Positions 1 through 8,500 of a DNA stretch of 23,790 bases are shown here, piece after piece. The DNA comes from JAVBMJ01 sp031552535 (GTDB taxonomy: Bacteria > Bacteroidota > Bacteroidia > Bacteroidales > Rikenellaceae). Position numbers and translations under genes: made by a program. Location: NCBI GenBank assembly GCA_031552535.1, contig JAVBMJ010000084.1:1-23790 (forward strand). The letters are read 5' to 3'. The notes beneath the pieces were generated by a model. That model was not told the origin of the DNA, did no database searches, and worked only from the letters and a program-made list of their open reading frames with translations. Position 1 is the first letter of the stretch; each line of letters begins with the position of its first letter.

Positions 1-59
1 AAAACACTACCGGGAATATATGAAAAATATTCCTCTCGTTCTTCTGCCTCTTCCCTGTA
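1..59 (+). repeat. Partial copy of a dispersed intergenic repeat
   Basis: Bases 1-29 match 5376-5404 at 28 of 29 positions. Bases 24-44 match 5282-5302 with one difference (the block containing TCTCGTTCTT). Both matches are in the same orientation. The two blocks are adjacent here but about 75 bp apart and in the opposite order in the element at 5272-5431, so this may be the junction of two elements or a rearranged copy. The left limit lies outside the window. It lies just downstream of the last gene of the Hdr-like operon, whose stop codon is at 89-91. Confidence 0.7.
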
Positions 60-88
60 TTTATGTCGCCGCTTACGCCCCCGCTAAT

Positions 89-1885
89 CTATGCCCTCCC
101 CGCGATGTTGGCGGCCACGATCTCTGCCAGGTCGTATACCGGCTGCGAGGCGGTGCGGGCTATCGCTTTTTTGCACAGCGGGCACGCCGTGACCACCGCG
201 TCGGCCCCCGTGGAGGAAAATGCAGCCGCCACTCCGCGTGACATAGCTTCCTGGCCGCCGTCCGACACCACGATGTCGGCGATGCTGCTTCCGCAACACA
301 TGGCGTTTTCGCGGGTCTCGACCGGTTCGACCAAATGTCCTACGGAGGCTATAACCTCGCGCGGGGGATCATATATCCCGGCGCCGCGTCCCAGTTCGCA
401 CGGGTCGTGATAGGTATATGTAATAGAGTCGGGCAGCACCTCCAGACGTCCTTCGGCCAGCAGGCGGGATATGTATTGTGAATGGTGCAGCACCTCGATC
501 CCCGCCAGATCGTAATCCTCCCTAAAGACCTTCAGGCAGATGGGACACGATGTGACGAGAGTTGTGATGCCATGGCTTTGGAAAAGTTCCGCATTATAGT
601 CCATCATGCGGCGGGCGGCATCGATTTCACCCGAAAGTTTCAGCGGCCGGCCGCAGCAAACCCCGCCGTCGCGGTCGGCCCACCACACATTTTCTCCCGA
701 TGCCGTGAATATCTGCTCCATCGCCCGCAGTATACGCGGCGTGAGCATAGTCATGCAGCCTGCGAAATAACCTACACGCCCTTCGCCTCCGGAACGGTCC
801 TGCGACCCTATATATGTGTACCGGTCACCTGCGGGAGTGTTGTGCAGCGCGTGGCGACGGTTCTGCCTCAGGGTATTCAACTCTATTCCCACCGGACAAC
901 GCACCTCGCAGCGCCCGCACATCAGGCAGTTGTCGGCTACGGTTTCCGTCAGTTTCCCATATCGAACATCGCGCAGGAAATATACCGACTGTATCGTGTC
1001 GACCCCCGCGTCGCGCATCAACTGGCAGGGATCGATGCAGAGTCCGCAACGCGAGCAGGCTTCGATCTGGAAACGGTCGAACGACCCCGCAGAATCACGG
1101 CTGCCGATACCCCACCGCCTCATGAATATAAGGGGTATTTCGGTGAAAATATGCATGTAACGAGAGAAAGGCATCGCCACGAAGAATACACCCAGTGCAA
1201 GCGAATAGGCCCACCATGCCGCAGGTTCCGCCTGTTGCAATGTCCCGGTTCCCACACTTCCGGCCAACATACTTCCAAGTCCGCCGGTAAGGAAACTACC
1301 TCCGCCATAAATGCCGCATGTGGTGCTTTCGGCCAGAAGGCGTGCCGGAAAAATAAACCAAAGCGCCGACAGCGCCACGCGGTCTCCGGTGGTGTGCTTC
1401 GTTGTCCGGCGCATCCCCAGGGTCCGCGACCGGAACCGCTTGAACCAGGCCAGGGCCACTCCCGACAGCACGAACAAGAGCAGCAGGTCCATCACCAGCG
1501 GAAAGAACCCGCCACTGTGGTCGGCGTCGGAGCCGAAGAAATATTTGAAAAATATATGGGTGTGCAACGGCGCCGCACCTCCTTCGAGGTGCCATGTCGT
1601 TTCGGCCCACCCGGCCAATATCAACAGGAACCATCCCAGCGCGAGGCTCATGTGCATATACCCGAGCAACGGATTGACCCGGAATATCCTGCGGTGGAGC
1701 AACGACTCGGAAAATATTTCACCAACCGCGGCGAGGGTATGTCCCGAGAGGAGTTTTTTCCCAGCAAGGGCCCTGTCCCCGCGCGGCATCTTTGTAAACC
1801 ACGTTACCCACTTCCAGGCCACCGTTGCGAAAAGCACGGCGACCCCTATGCTGAAAGGTAATATGAAGTGGCTGTAATGTTCCAT
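89..1885 (-). CDS. Membrane-bound HdrD-like iron-sulfur oxidoreductase with cytochrome b-like N-terminus
   Basis: 598 residues. The first ~255 residues hold about five hydrophobic segments (near 8-30, 73-95, 125-148, 168-184 and 226-250), like the NarI/HdrE/DsrM cytochrome b membrane subunits. His78 and His245 are plausible haem ligands. Two 4Fe-4S ferredoxin motifs follow (C277, C280, C283, C287 and C320, C323, C326, C330), then two complete CCG domains (C377, C410-C411, C447, C450 and C496, C530-C531, C568, C571), the pattern that carries the active-site clusters in HdrD and DsrK. It therefore reads as an HdrE-HdrD fusion that could pass electrons between menaquinone and a thiol, disulfide or partner protein. 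It is the last gene of the operon, 60 bp after the small HdrC-like gene. The family assignment is secure; the substrate is unknown and haem binding is inferred. Confidence 0.88.
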   Translation of the reverse strand: MEHYSHFILPFSIGVAVLFATVAWKWVTWFTKMPRGDRALAGKKLLSGHTLAAVGEIFSESLLHRRIFRVNPLLGYMHMSLALGWFLLILAGWAETTWHLEGGAAPLHTHIFFKYFFGSDADHSGGFFPLVMDLLLLFVLSGVALAWFKRFRSRTLGMRRTTKHTTGDRVALSALWFIFPARLLAESTTCGIYGGGSFLTGGLGSMLAGSVGTGTLQQAEPAAWWAYSLALGVFFVAMPFSRYMHIFTEIPLIFMRRWGIGSRDSAGSFDRFQIEACSRCGLCIDPCQLMRDAGVDTIQSVYFLRDVRYGKLTETVADNCLMCGRCEVRCPVGIELNTLRQNRRHALHNTPAGDRYTYIGSQDRSGGEGRVGYFAGCMTMLTPRILRAMEQIFTASGENVWWADRDGGVCCGRPLKLSGEIDAARRMMDYNAELFQSHGITTLVTSCPICLKVFREDYDLAGIEVLHHSQYISRLLAEGRLEVLPDSITYTYHDPCELGRGAGIYDPPREVIASVGHLVEPVETRENAMCCGSSIADIVVSDGGQEAMSRGVAAAFSSTGADAVVTACPLCKKAIARTASQPVYDLAEIVAANIAGRA

Positions 1886-1945
1886 CTGTTATATAATTTC
1901 TGCGTCACGTATGACCTGCTTTTTTCCCGGCCCCTGCCGCACGGA

Positions 1946-2278
1946 TCAATAGTCTCCCAACTCTTTCTTTATCCTTATCACCACACCCCGGGTGTTGATC
2001 CCGCGCGGGCACACCAGGCGGCATTTACCGCAGAGCATGCATTTGTTCAGTTCCTCGTAAGCGCCCCGGTATTCACCGCGCCGCACCAGGGTGTGCACCT
2101 TACGCAGGTTGAACGACGTGTAGCCGCCGGCGGTACACGTGGCCGCACATCCTCCGCACGAGATACACGCTTCCAACTCCGGAATATTGGCCAATATGCG
2201 CCCCGCGGCCGTAAGGTCGTTCTTGTCGAGGTTGATAGCCCTCGGCTGGCTTATGCTGTACCCCCAGTTCGGATTCAT
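1946..2278 (-). CDS. Small HdrC-like 4Fe-4S dicluster protein
   Basis: 110 residues with two classic CxxCxxCxxxC clusters (C38, C41, C44, C48 and C80, C83, C86, C90, the second followed by Pro). There is no membrane segment. It resembles HdrC or the soluble N-terminal part of QmoC, which wires flavin subunits to CCG-domain subunits. Its ATG (complement of 2276-2278) overlaps the TGA stop of the upstream HdrA-like gene (2275-2277) in an ATGA arrangement, so translational coupling and equal stoichiometry are likely. It is the second HdrC-type protein of the operon and probably serves the membrane HdrD-like subunit encoded next. Confidence 0.88.
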   Translation of the reverse strand: MNPNWGYSISQPRAINLDKNDLTAAGRILANIPELEACISCGGCAATCTAGGYTSFNLRKVHTLVRRGEYRGAYEELNKCMLCGKCRLVCPRGINTRGVVIRIKKELGDY

Positions 2279-3285
2279 AAAAGCGTACCCATATGGCGCG
2301 CTGCCGCCAGTGCCGCCGAATTACCCTCGGTGATGCTTTCGCCCAGTGTTTTGGGTGCAGTCACCGTCCCGGCATAAAAAATATTGTCCCCCCCCGACAA
2401 TACACTCCCCGTAAAAAGGTCGCGCGGTTCGACGAATCCGCTCTGTGACAATCTCACCGAAGGATTGGCCGCGAAAAGGGCGTTGCTTCGCCCCGGAGCC
2501 ATCCCGACTATCAGCACCAGCATATCGACCGTCATCTTCATCGGGCGCCCCACGAGCGTATCCTCGGTCTTGATCTGTATTTTCTTGTCTATCGTCTCGC
2601 TGGCCTCCGATATCCGCCCCCTGATGAAATGGATGTTGTAGTCCTGCTGGGCCGAACGGTACATCTCCTCGTATCCCGGCCCGAACATGCGGATATCCAT
2701 ATAAAAATTGTATATCTCGCTCTGCGGAAACATCTCCTTCAACTCCATGGCCTGCTTGACACCGGTAATGCAACACACCTTCGAGCAGTGGCGTTGGCCC
2801 ACCTTCTCGTCGCGCGAACCCACGCAGTGCAACAGGGCGATGCGCTCGGGCGCTTTACCAGAGGCTGTGGCCACCCTGCCGCGGTTCATCATCTCCTCGA
2901 TGTCGGTGGAAGTGAATACGTTGGCGTAAATGCCGTAGCCATACTCTTCCTTGAGCCTCGCGTTGAAAATCTCGAATCCGTTGGCCATCACCAGCGCATC
3001 CGCCCCCAATATCTCTCCCGAGGCCAACTCCACACTACTGTCGCCTATCCTAACCACCTCGACCCCCGTCTTAATTTCGGCCCCGCTCCGTTCAAGACGT
3101 TCGACCATATCCGAAAGCACCTCTCCGGCAGGTGTCAGCGACGGGAACAGCTTGTGCCACCCGGCCAGTTTCCCTCCCAGGCGCCCTTCGCGCTCCAGCA
3201 ACAAAACCTTATACCCCAACTCCGACAGGGTCGCCGCCGCTTCCATTCCGGCTACTCCGCCCCCAATGACTATCGCCCTTTTCAT
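2275..3285 (-). CDS. HdrA/QmoA-like FAD oxidoreductase
   Basis: 336 residues. A Rossmann FAD-binding motif GGGVAG lies at 8-13, with an acidic residue after the second strand (E31). The HdrA signature is present: C154-VGSRD, then C167-S-x-x-C171-C172, then the YMDIR block near 195-199 and an AQ/RGR block near 212-224. The C-terminal FAD-contacting segment is at 302-325 (YAGT, then GESITEGNSAA). Family members in methanogens are about twice as long because they carry extra ferredoxin domains. This short form resembles QmoA, which works with separate iron-sulfur proteins. It starts 3 bp after the HdrB-like stop. In the complex it would be the flavin site, possibly able to split or merge electron pairs. 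Bifurcation is inference, since no donor subunit such as MvhD, an ETF or a Flox-type protein is nearby. Confidence 0.9.
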   Translation of the reverse strand: MKRAIVIGGGVAGMEAAATLSELGYKVLLLEREGRLGGKLAGWHKLFPSLTPAGEVLSDMVERLERSGAEIKTGVEVVRIGDSSVELASGEILGADALVMANGFEIFNARLKEEYGYGIYANVFTSTDIEEMMNRGRVATASGKAPERIALLHCVGSRDEKVGQRHCSKVCCITGVKQAMELKEMFPQSEIYNFYMDIRMFGPGYEEMYRSAQQDYNIHFIRGRISEASETIDKKIQIKTEDTLVGRPMKMTVDMLVLIVGMAPGRSNALFAANPSVRLSQSGFVEPRDLFTGSVLSGGDNIFYAGTVTAPKTLGESITEGNSAALAAARHMGTLL

Positions 3286-3288
3286 ATG

Positions 3289-4359
3289 TTACAGTATATT
3301 GTGCGAACAACAATTCACCACCGCTTCCGCAGGTTGGCCTATATATTTTCCATCTTTGCCGAGATATTTCGCCGCCGGGTCGTACTCGACCCCCATCTTT
3401 CGCAGCAACGGCTCGACATCGACCTGGTGCATCTGCATCCCCAGCGCCCAGGGGTCGTAACCCAGCACCAGTCCCGCCATCTCCTCGTAGGTCAGCACCG
3501 GGATCCCCTGCCCGTCCTGCCCGTAGGTAACGCCCTCGATCTCGGCCACGGCATATTGCCAGCGGTCGAGGAACATCGGGCATCCCGGGCAGTTCGACAC
3601 AATGAAATCAGGTTTGAACGGCGCCATCGACTCGAATTTTTTCTGCGAATTGGCTATCGAATAGCCCCGGTTTGCCTGCACGAGGTAGTTGCGGAACCCA
3701 AAGCCGCAGCAGTGGCGCCTCTCGGGATAATCGACCACCTCGCCGCCCCACGATTCGATCATGCCGGCCAGCACATACGGGAATTCCGATCCGCCGATAC
3801 CCGACTTCGGGAATATTTTGGCGTAATGGCAGCCTATATGTTCCACCACCCTCAGCGGGCGTCCGGTCTCCACATTCACCAACAGGTGTTTCGCCTTTGC
3901 GGCTATCGCCTCGCGGTGGTGGAACATCACATCCGATGTGTGGGCTAAGTTCGCGGGTTTGCGGAACTCGCGCCCCGTGGCTTTGTAGAGGTGTTCCCGC
4001 GCTTTCTCCTCCAGTTCCGGGAACTCGTGCCACATCTCCAGCGCCTCGGAATAAACGCCGAACGACGTGATGCACGATGGTACGAAATTTTCATACCCCG
4101 CCTCGGTCATCAGCGAGAACTGGCGTGCCACGACCGTCATGATGGTCTCCAGCGGGACAATGTCGGAATGGTACCCAATTCCCGTGCACGAAGTGTGTAC
4201 GGCGTCTTCGTATACGTCGCGTCCCAAATCGCCTCGCATTATGTCGAGGAAAGCGGCCTCCGATCCCGGGAAAAAATTCTGCCGTATGCACGAGCGCGCG
4301 TAGTAGTAGCGGTCGTCGGCTATATCTTTCTGATAATCCTGCCAGGAGTTGCGTTTCAT
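3289..4359 (-). CDS. HdrB-like CCG-domain protein
   Basis: 356 residues. The C-terminal CCG domain is complete: C177, C217-C218, C257, C260. The N-terminal domain is degenerate: C24, C58 (a single Cys in a TSCTG context where a Cys pair is usual) and C96 followed by ITS instead of xxC. One of the two noncubane cluster sites of methanogen HdrB may therefore be lost or altered. After the second domain comes a tail of about 95 residues ending in a Cys-Cys pair (C350-C351) six residues from the C-terminus, which I do not recognise from HdrB. It lies 8 bp after the HdrC-like gene and 3 bp before the HdrA-like gene, so the genes are tightly co-transcribed. Likely role: the catalytic disulfide-handling or electron-transfer subunit of the complex. 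Confidence 0.87.
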   Translation of the reverse strand: MKRNSWQDYQKDIADDRYYYARSCIRQNFFPGSEAAFLDIMRGDLGRDVYEDAVHTSCTGIGYHSDIVPLETIMTVVARQFSLMTEAGYENFVPSCITSFGVYSEALEMWHEFPELEEKAREHLYKATGREFRKPANLAHTSDVMFHHREAIAAKAKHLLVNVETGRPLRVVEHIGCHYAKIFPKSGIGGSEFPYVLAGMIESWGGEVVDYPERRHCCGFGFRNYLVQANRGYSIANSQKKFESMAPFKPDFIVSNCPGCPMFLDRWQYAVAEIEGVTYGQDGQGIPVLTYEEMAGLVLGYDPWALGMQMHQVDVEPLLRKMGVEYDPAAKYLGKDGKYIGQPAEAVVNCCSHNIL

Positions 4360-4367
4360 GATTCTCT

Positions 4368-5066
4368 CTATTGATGGTCGTGTTCGGCTCGTGCCGAATA
4401 GACGTATTTTACATAATCCCCGTCGGCCGACCCGAATCCCATTTCGCGCGCCTTGCGCTGGGAGTGGACCTCTATGTTCTCGAAAAACGCCATCCCGCCC
4501 GTCACCTCGAAAATACGGTGTATCTCCTCCAACGCGCCGCCGTCGATCTTACGCATAGCCCCTACTCCGGGCTTGCGGTAATTTTCGCTGAACTGCTCGA
4601 AAACTTCCTGGTTGTTGTCGTGTATCCACTTCCATACCGGGCCCTGTTCCGGGTGCAATGCGGGATCGACCAACATTGGGGTCAGGCAATACCCCGTATT
4701 GAGGATATTTTCGCCTATGACCCTTTTCAATGCAAGCTGCTGGCGGCCTTTCTCGGAATCGACGAAGAACCCAAGGCGCTGTGACAGTGTCCTCAAGGAC
4801 TGTATGACATATCCGGGGGTATTGGCCCTCGGGCAACGCGGCCGGCACGACATGCACTCGCCGCAATACCATATCACTTCGCTTCGCATCAGCTCTTCTA
4901 TGGCCTCGTCGTCCTTGCTCTGAACCAGGTTGACCACCTGGCGCGGGTCGTAATTATAGAAGTCGGCGGCGGGGCAAAGGCCGGTGCATACCCCGCAGTT
5001 CATACAGGCCGTAAGTCCTTCCTGCATCCGCACATCCTCCATCAGCATGTCGTAATACTTTCCCAT
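4368..5066 (-). CDS. HdrC-like 4Fe-4S dicluster protein (first gene of operon)
   Basis: 232 residues with two CxxCxxCxxxCP clusters (C21, C24, C27, C31 and C68, C71, C74, C78) followed by a mostly helical C-terminal half. It belongs with HdrC and the iron-sulfur partners of HdrB. The frame is open to an ATG at 5105, but I prefer the ATG at 5066. The extra 13 residues (arginine- and cysteine-rich) do not resemble the family, and the predicted -7 promoter element at 5115-5122 would place transcription start only a few bases from 5105. The gene heads the operon and ends 8 bp before the HdrB-like start. Confidence 0.85.
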   Translation of the reverse strand: MGKYYDMLMEDVRMQEGLTACMNCGVCTGLCPAADFYNYDPRQVVNLVQSKDDEAIEELMRSEVIWYCGECMSCRPRCPRANTPGYVIQSLRTLSQRLGFFVDSEKGRQQLALKRVIGENILNTGYCLTPMLVDPALHPEQGPVWKWIHDNNQEVFEQFSENYRKPGVGAMRKIDGGALEEIHRIFEVTGGMAFFENIEVHSQRKAREMGFGSADGDYVKYVYSARAEHDHQ

Positions 5067-5114
5067 AACAAAAGTCCGGTTACGGCAACGCACGCCGCGC
5101 GCCATTCCACATTA

Positions 5115-5122
5115 CAAAAATA
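5115..5122 (-). promoter_or_regulatory. Candidate -7 box of the Hdr-like operon promoter
   Basis: On the minus strand this reads TATTTTTG and fits the Bacteroidetes -7 consensus TAnnTTTG. Transcription would start near 5108, giving a leader of about 40 nt to the ATG at 5066. No good TTTG -33 box is visible at the usual 19-20 bp spacing, so the site may need an activator. Confidence 0.4.
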
Positions 5123-5167
5123 AGGAACCCCGACGTGCCCCGAAGTCGTAAAAATTCCTATTTTAAG

Positions 5168-5185
5168 ATAAGTATAAATACTTAT
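5168..5185. promoter_or_regulatory. 18-bp perfect palindrome, candidate operator
   Basis: The sequence is ATAAGTAT, a two-base AA spacer, then ATACTTAT. It lies about 45-70 bp upstream of the predicted -7 box of the Hdr-like operon and also upstream of the divergent helicase gene. It has the size and symmetry of a dimeric regulator site. It is AT-rich, so a chance palindrome cannot be excluded, and no regulator gene is adjacent. Confidence 0.35.
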
Positions 5186-5271
5186 TTTGTGCCTGTTATG
5201 GTGGTTTTATCTGCATATTATGCCTGTGGAACAATAATTTATAGGCTGTTTAATTTCCTGTGTGAAATTTA

Positions 5272-5431
5272 GAAACGGTTTAAAAATATTTCTCTCGTTC
5301 TTTTCCACCTCTTCCCGTTGTTCTTTTCCGCCAGTCTTTGCTCCATATTCCCGATATGCAGCTTCATCCCGGCGAAAAACACTATCGGGAATATATGAAA
5401 AATAATTCCGGTAATATTTTTAAACAGTTTC
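5272..5431. mobile_element. 160-bp MITE-like element with GAAACnGTTT ends and TTA duplication
   Basis: The ends are near-perfect inverted repeats: bases 5271-5290 against 5413-5432 match at 19 of 20 positions. TTA flanks it on both sides (5269-5271 and 5432-5434), consistent with a 3-bp target-site duplication. Inside are a TCTCTCGTTCTTTT block at its left end and a 12-bp perfect stem (ATATTCCCGATA at 5345-5356 pairing with 5383-5394). It has no coding capacity. Parts of it recur at 1-59, inside 17973-18204 (inverted) and at 22950-22972. It lies directly upstream of a second element and the promoter of the helicase gene. Confidence 0.7.
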
Positions 5432-5434
5432 TTA

Positions 5435-5473
5435 GAGTCTGTCTAAATTTCCTCAGGAAAATTAGACAGACTC
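5435..5473. mobile_element. 39-bp hairpin element with GAGTCTGTC ends and TTA duplication
   Basis: Two 19-nt arms (5435-5453 and 5455-5473) pair with one mismatch around a single central base. The ends are GAGTCTGTC and its complement GACAGACTC. TTA occurs on both sides (5432-5434 and 5474-5476). It therefore looks like the two terminal repeats of the larger element at 17973-18204 joined with nothing between them. It ends one base before the -7 box of the helicase gene. Confidence 0.7.
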
Positions 5474-5476
5474 TTA

Positions 5477-5484
5477 TATCTTTG
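5477..5484 (+). promoter_or_regulatory. Candidate -7 box of the helicase-nuclease gene
   Basis: TATCTTTG matches TAnnTTTG exactly, 22 bp before the ATG at 5507. At the expected -33 distance lies the hairpin element at 5435-5473 rather than a TTTG box. If both upstream elements (5272-5476) are removed on paper, a TTTA at 5249-5252 falls 19 bp from this box, the right spacing for a -33 element. The insertions therefore appear to have split the promoter. Confidence 0.5.
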
Positions 5485-5506
5485 TGGAAAACAAATTTAA
5501 AACGCC

Positions 5507-8500
5507 ATGGGTATCCTTCCTGACCAACTCCGGGTAGAGTTTATCTACCTCCCAGCGATCAATTACGCGATGCAGCAGAACAGGGTATCGATGATACGCC
5601 TGTGCACGATAGAAAATAGCGGAGAGGAAGCTCTTGCGGATGTTAAGGTCGTCGTCTCCTGCGAGCCAGGATTTGCCCGGGAGTGTTCCATGATAGTGGG
5701 GCCGGTTGCGGCCGGGACGAAAATCCGGGTCGATGGGCTGCGGATGCAACTCCAACCGGCGTTCTTTGCCCGGCTTACCGAACGGGTGGCGGGCGATATC
5801 ACTGTCGAGGTTTATGCCGGTGAGGTGTCTGTTCTCAGGCAGAATTATCCGGTGGATATCCTCGCTTTCGACCAGTGGGGAGGCGTGTCGGTATTGCCCG
5901 AGATGCTGTCGGCATTCGTCACTCCCAACCACCCCGTGGTGGCGCCTATCCTCAGGAGGGCTTCGGAAATACTCGGGGGATGGACCGGCAACCCGGCTTT
6001 GGACGAGTACCAGAGCCGCAATCCGGACAGGGTGCGCAAACAGATGGCCGCCATATACTCAGCCATAGCCGAACAGGGGGTAGCTTATTGTGGCGTGCCC
6101 GCCAGTTTCGAGGATCATGGTCAGCGTATACGCCTTGCGGACAGCGTCCTGTCGCAAAAACTCGGTAATTGCCTCGATATGTCGCTGTTGTACGCCTCGT
6201 GCCTTGAGGCCGCCGGGATACATCCGCTGGTGGTTGTCATAGAGGGGCACGCCTTTGCCGGGGGATGGCTCATCCCGGAGACATTTCCGGACAGCACTAC
6301 GGACGATGTTTCGCTGATCACCAAAAGGGCCGCCGACGGGATCAATGAGATTGTTTTGGTCGAGGCCACCTGCATGAACAAGGGCCAGAATGCCGACTTC
6401 GACCGCGCCGTCAAATCGGCAGACGCCCGGCTCGTTGACGTGAACCGGTTTATACTGGCTTTAGATGTGAAACGTTCGCGTTTTGCGGGTATACGGCCTT
6501 TGCCGCAGCGCGTACTCAGCGGCGGCCAGTGGGAGATCGAAGAGGAGGACGCCTCTGATAGCGTGTGCGGTTTCTCGGCTCCGGCAAGCGTAAATCCATA
6601 CGACCTTTCGGGAATCAGCACTGAGATAGAGGTCACCAAGCAACTGCTTTGGGAACGGAAGTTGCTGGACCTGAGCCTTCGCAACAACCAGCTCAACATC
6701 AGGGTCACGAAAAACACGCTGCAACTGATCTCGGCCGACCTCGACCGTTTCGAGGATGCGCTGGCCGACGGCGATGAATTCCGGATCATGCCCAAACCCA
6801 CGGACTGGGATAATCCGCTCTATGACCACGGCATGTACAGTAAGCTGGAAGCCACAGACCCGGTAATCGACCTGGTCAGGTCGGAGATATCGCAGAAGCG
6901 TCTCCGCTCCTACCTCACGGAACTGGAGTTGGGGCGGGCCCTGCAACACCTCTACCGCTCTTCACGCCTCTCCATCGAGGAGAACGGGGCCAACACCCTG
7001 TATCTGGCCCTCGGGTTATTGAAATGGTATGAGACGCCTTCGAGCGAGCGGCCGCGCTATGCGCCCATCCTTTTGCTGCCGGTCGAAATTATACGTAAAT
7101 CGGCAGCCAAGGGTTATGTGATCCGCTCCCGCGAAGAGGAGACGATGATGAACATCACCCTTTTGGAGATGCTGCGCCAGAATTTCGGCATCAACATTCC
7201 GGGGCTCGACCCGCTGCCTGCCGATGCGAGCGGCGTCGATGTCAAACTTATATACTCGATCATCCGCAGCGGGATCAAGAACCAACCGCGCTGGGATGTC
7301 GAGGAACAGGCTATGCTGGGTATTTTCTCGTTCAACAAGTTCATCATGTGGAACGACATCCATAACAATGCCAATAAGCTGAAACACAACAAGGTCGTAG
7401 CGAGCCTGGTGAGTGGCCGCCTGGAGTGGGAGGCCGCCAATGCGACGGCCGATGCGGCGGAGTTGGACCGCCGGCTTTCGCCCGCTGACATAGTTCTTCC
7501 GATCAGCGCCGACTCTTCGCAGTTGGAGGCGATATATGAGGCGGTCAACGACAGGACATATGTCTTGCACGGCCCTCCGGGAACCGGCAAGTCGCAGACG
7601 ATAACCAATATCATCGCCAACGCCCTCTACCGGGGCAAACGGGTACTGTTCGTGGCCGAGAAGATGGCAGCCCTGTCGGTCGTTCAGAGTCGTCTGCAGG
7701 CGATAGGGCTGGCTCCGTTCTGTCTTGAACTACATTCCAACAAGGCTAAAAAATCGGCTGTGCTCGAACAGCTCAGGCAGACTTCCGAGGTGGTTAAGCA
7801 CTCTTCGCCCGAAAATTTCGCCCGCGAAGCGGCCCGGCTACACTCTTTCCGGGAGGAGTTGAACGTTTACGTCGAAGCGCTGCATCGAAAGCACCACTTC
7901 GGGTTTTCGGTGTACGATGCCATAACGGGTTACCTCTCTATCGGGGCCGTGGAGCAGTTTACGGTGCCGCAGGCGCTGTTGGAGGGCCTGACCGGGGAGA
8001 AGGTTTCCGAGTGGGATGAAGCCGTGGAGGCGTTGGTGTCGGTCGGAAACGCATGCGGACACCCCCACGGCCATCCGCTGTCGGGGATCGATATCGCCGA
8101 ATATTCGGCGTCATTGAAAGAACAAGTCTCGGAGGGTATAGACCGGTGTCTCGAAGCATTGGCAGCGGTCCGCCGCGGGCTGGAAGAATTTTATGCGATG
8201 ACCGGCGGGGTAGTGGCAGGCGGTGAGAGGCAGCAGGCGGCCAGGGTATCGAATATAATTAAGATACTGACCCGCATTCCGGAGCTTACCCCGGCCCTTT
8301 TGCGCCAGGGGAAGGTGGGCGAGACGCTCGAAGAGATGAATGATGTGGCAACCCATGGCCGCCGGCGCGACAAGATCCGCAAAGAGTTGCTGGAGAGTTA
8401 TTCCGATTCGATACTTAAAGTCGATGCCGGGGAGTTAGATATGGCCTGGAAACGCCACGCCGGACAGTGGTTCCTGCCAAGGCTCATGGGACAGGGCAAA

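Noticed and set aside
482..1861. A long plus-strand open frame (459 codons) opposite the membrane HdrD-like gene
   Set aside because: It lies wholly antisense to a gene with clear iron-sulfur and membrane motifs; its translation has no recognisable domain and is rich in His, Arg and Pro, as expected from the complement of GC-rich coding DNA.
2629..3948. A 439-codon plus-strand open frame across the HdrA- and HdrB-like genes
   Set aside because: It spans the boundary of two well-supported minus-strand genes and shows no family features.
89..5066. Reading the Hdr-like operon as a lactate utilisation (LutABC/LldEFG) or glycolate oxidase cluster
   Set aside because: Those also have CCG-domain proteins, but they lack an HdrA-type flavoprotein and a cytochrome b-like fusion, and no LutB/LutC-type or FAD-linked oxidase domain is present here.
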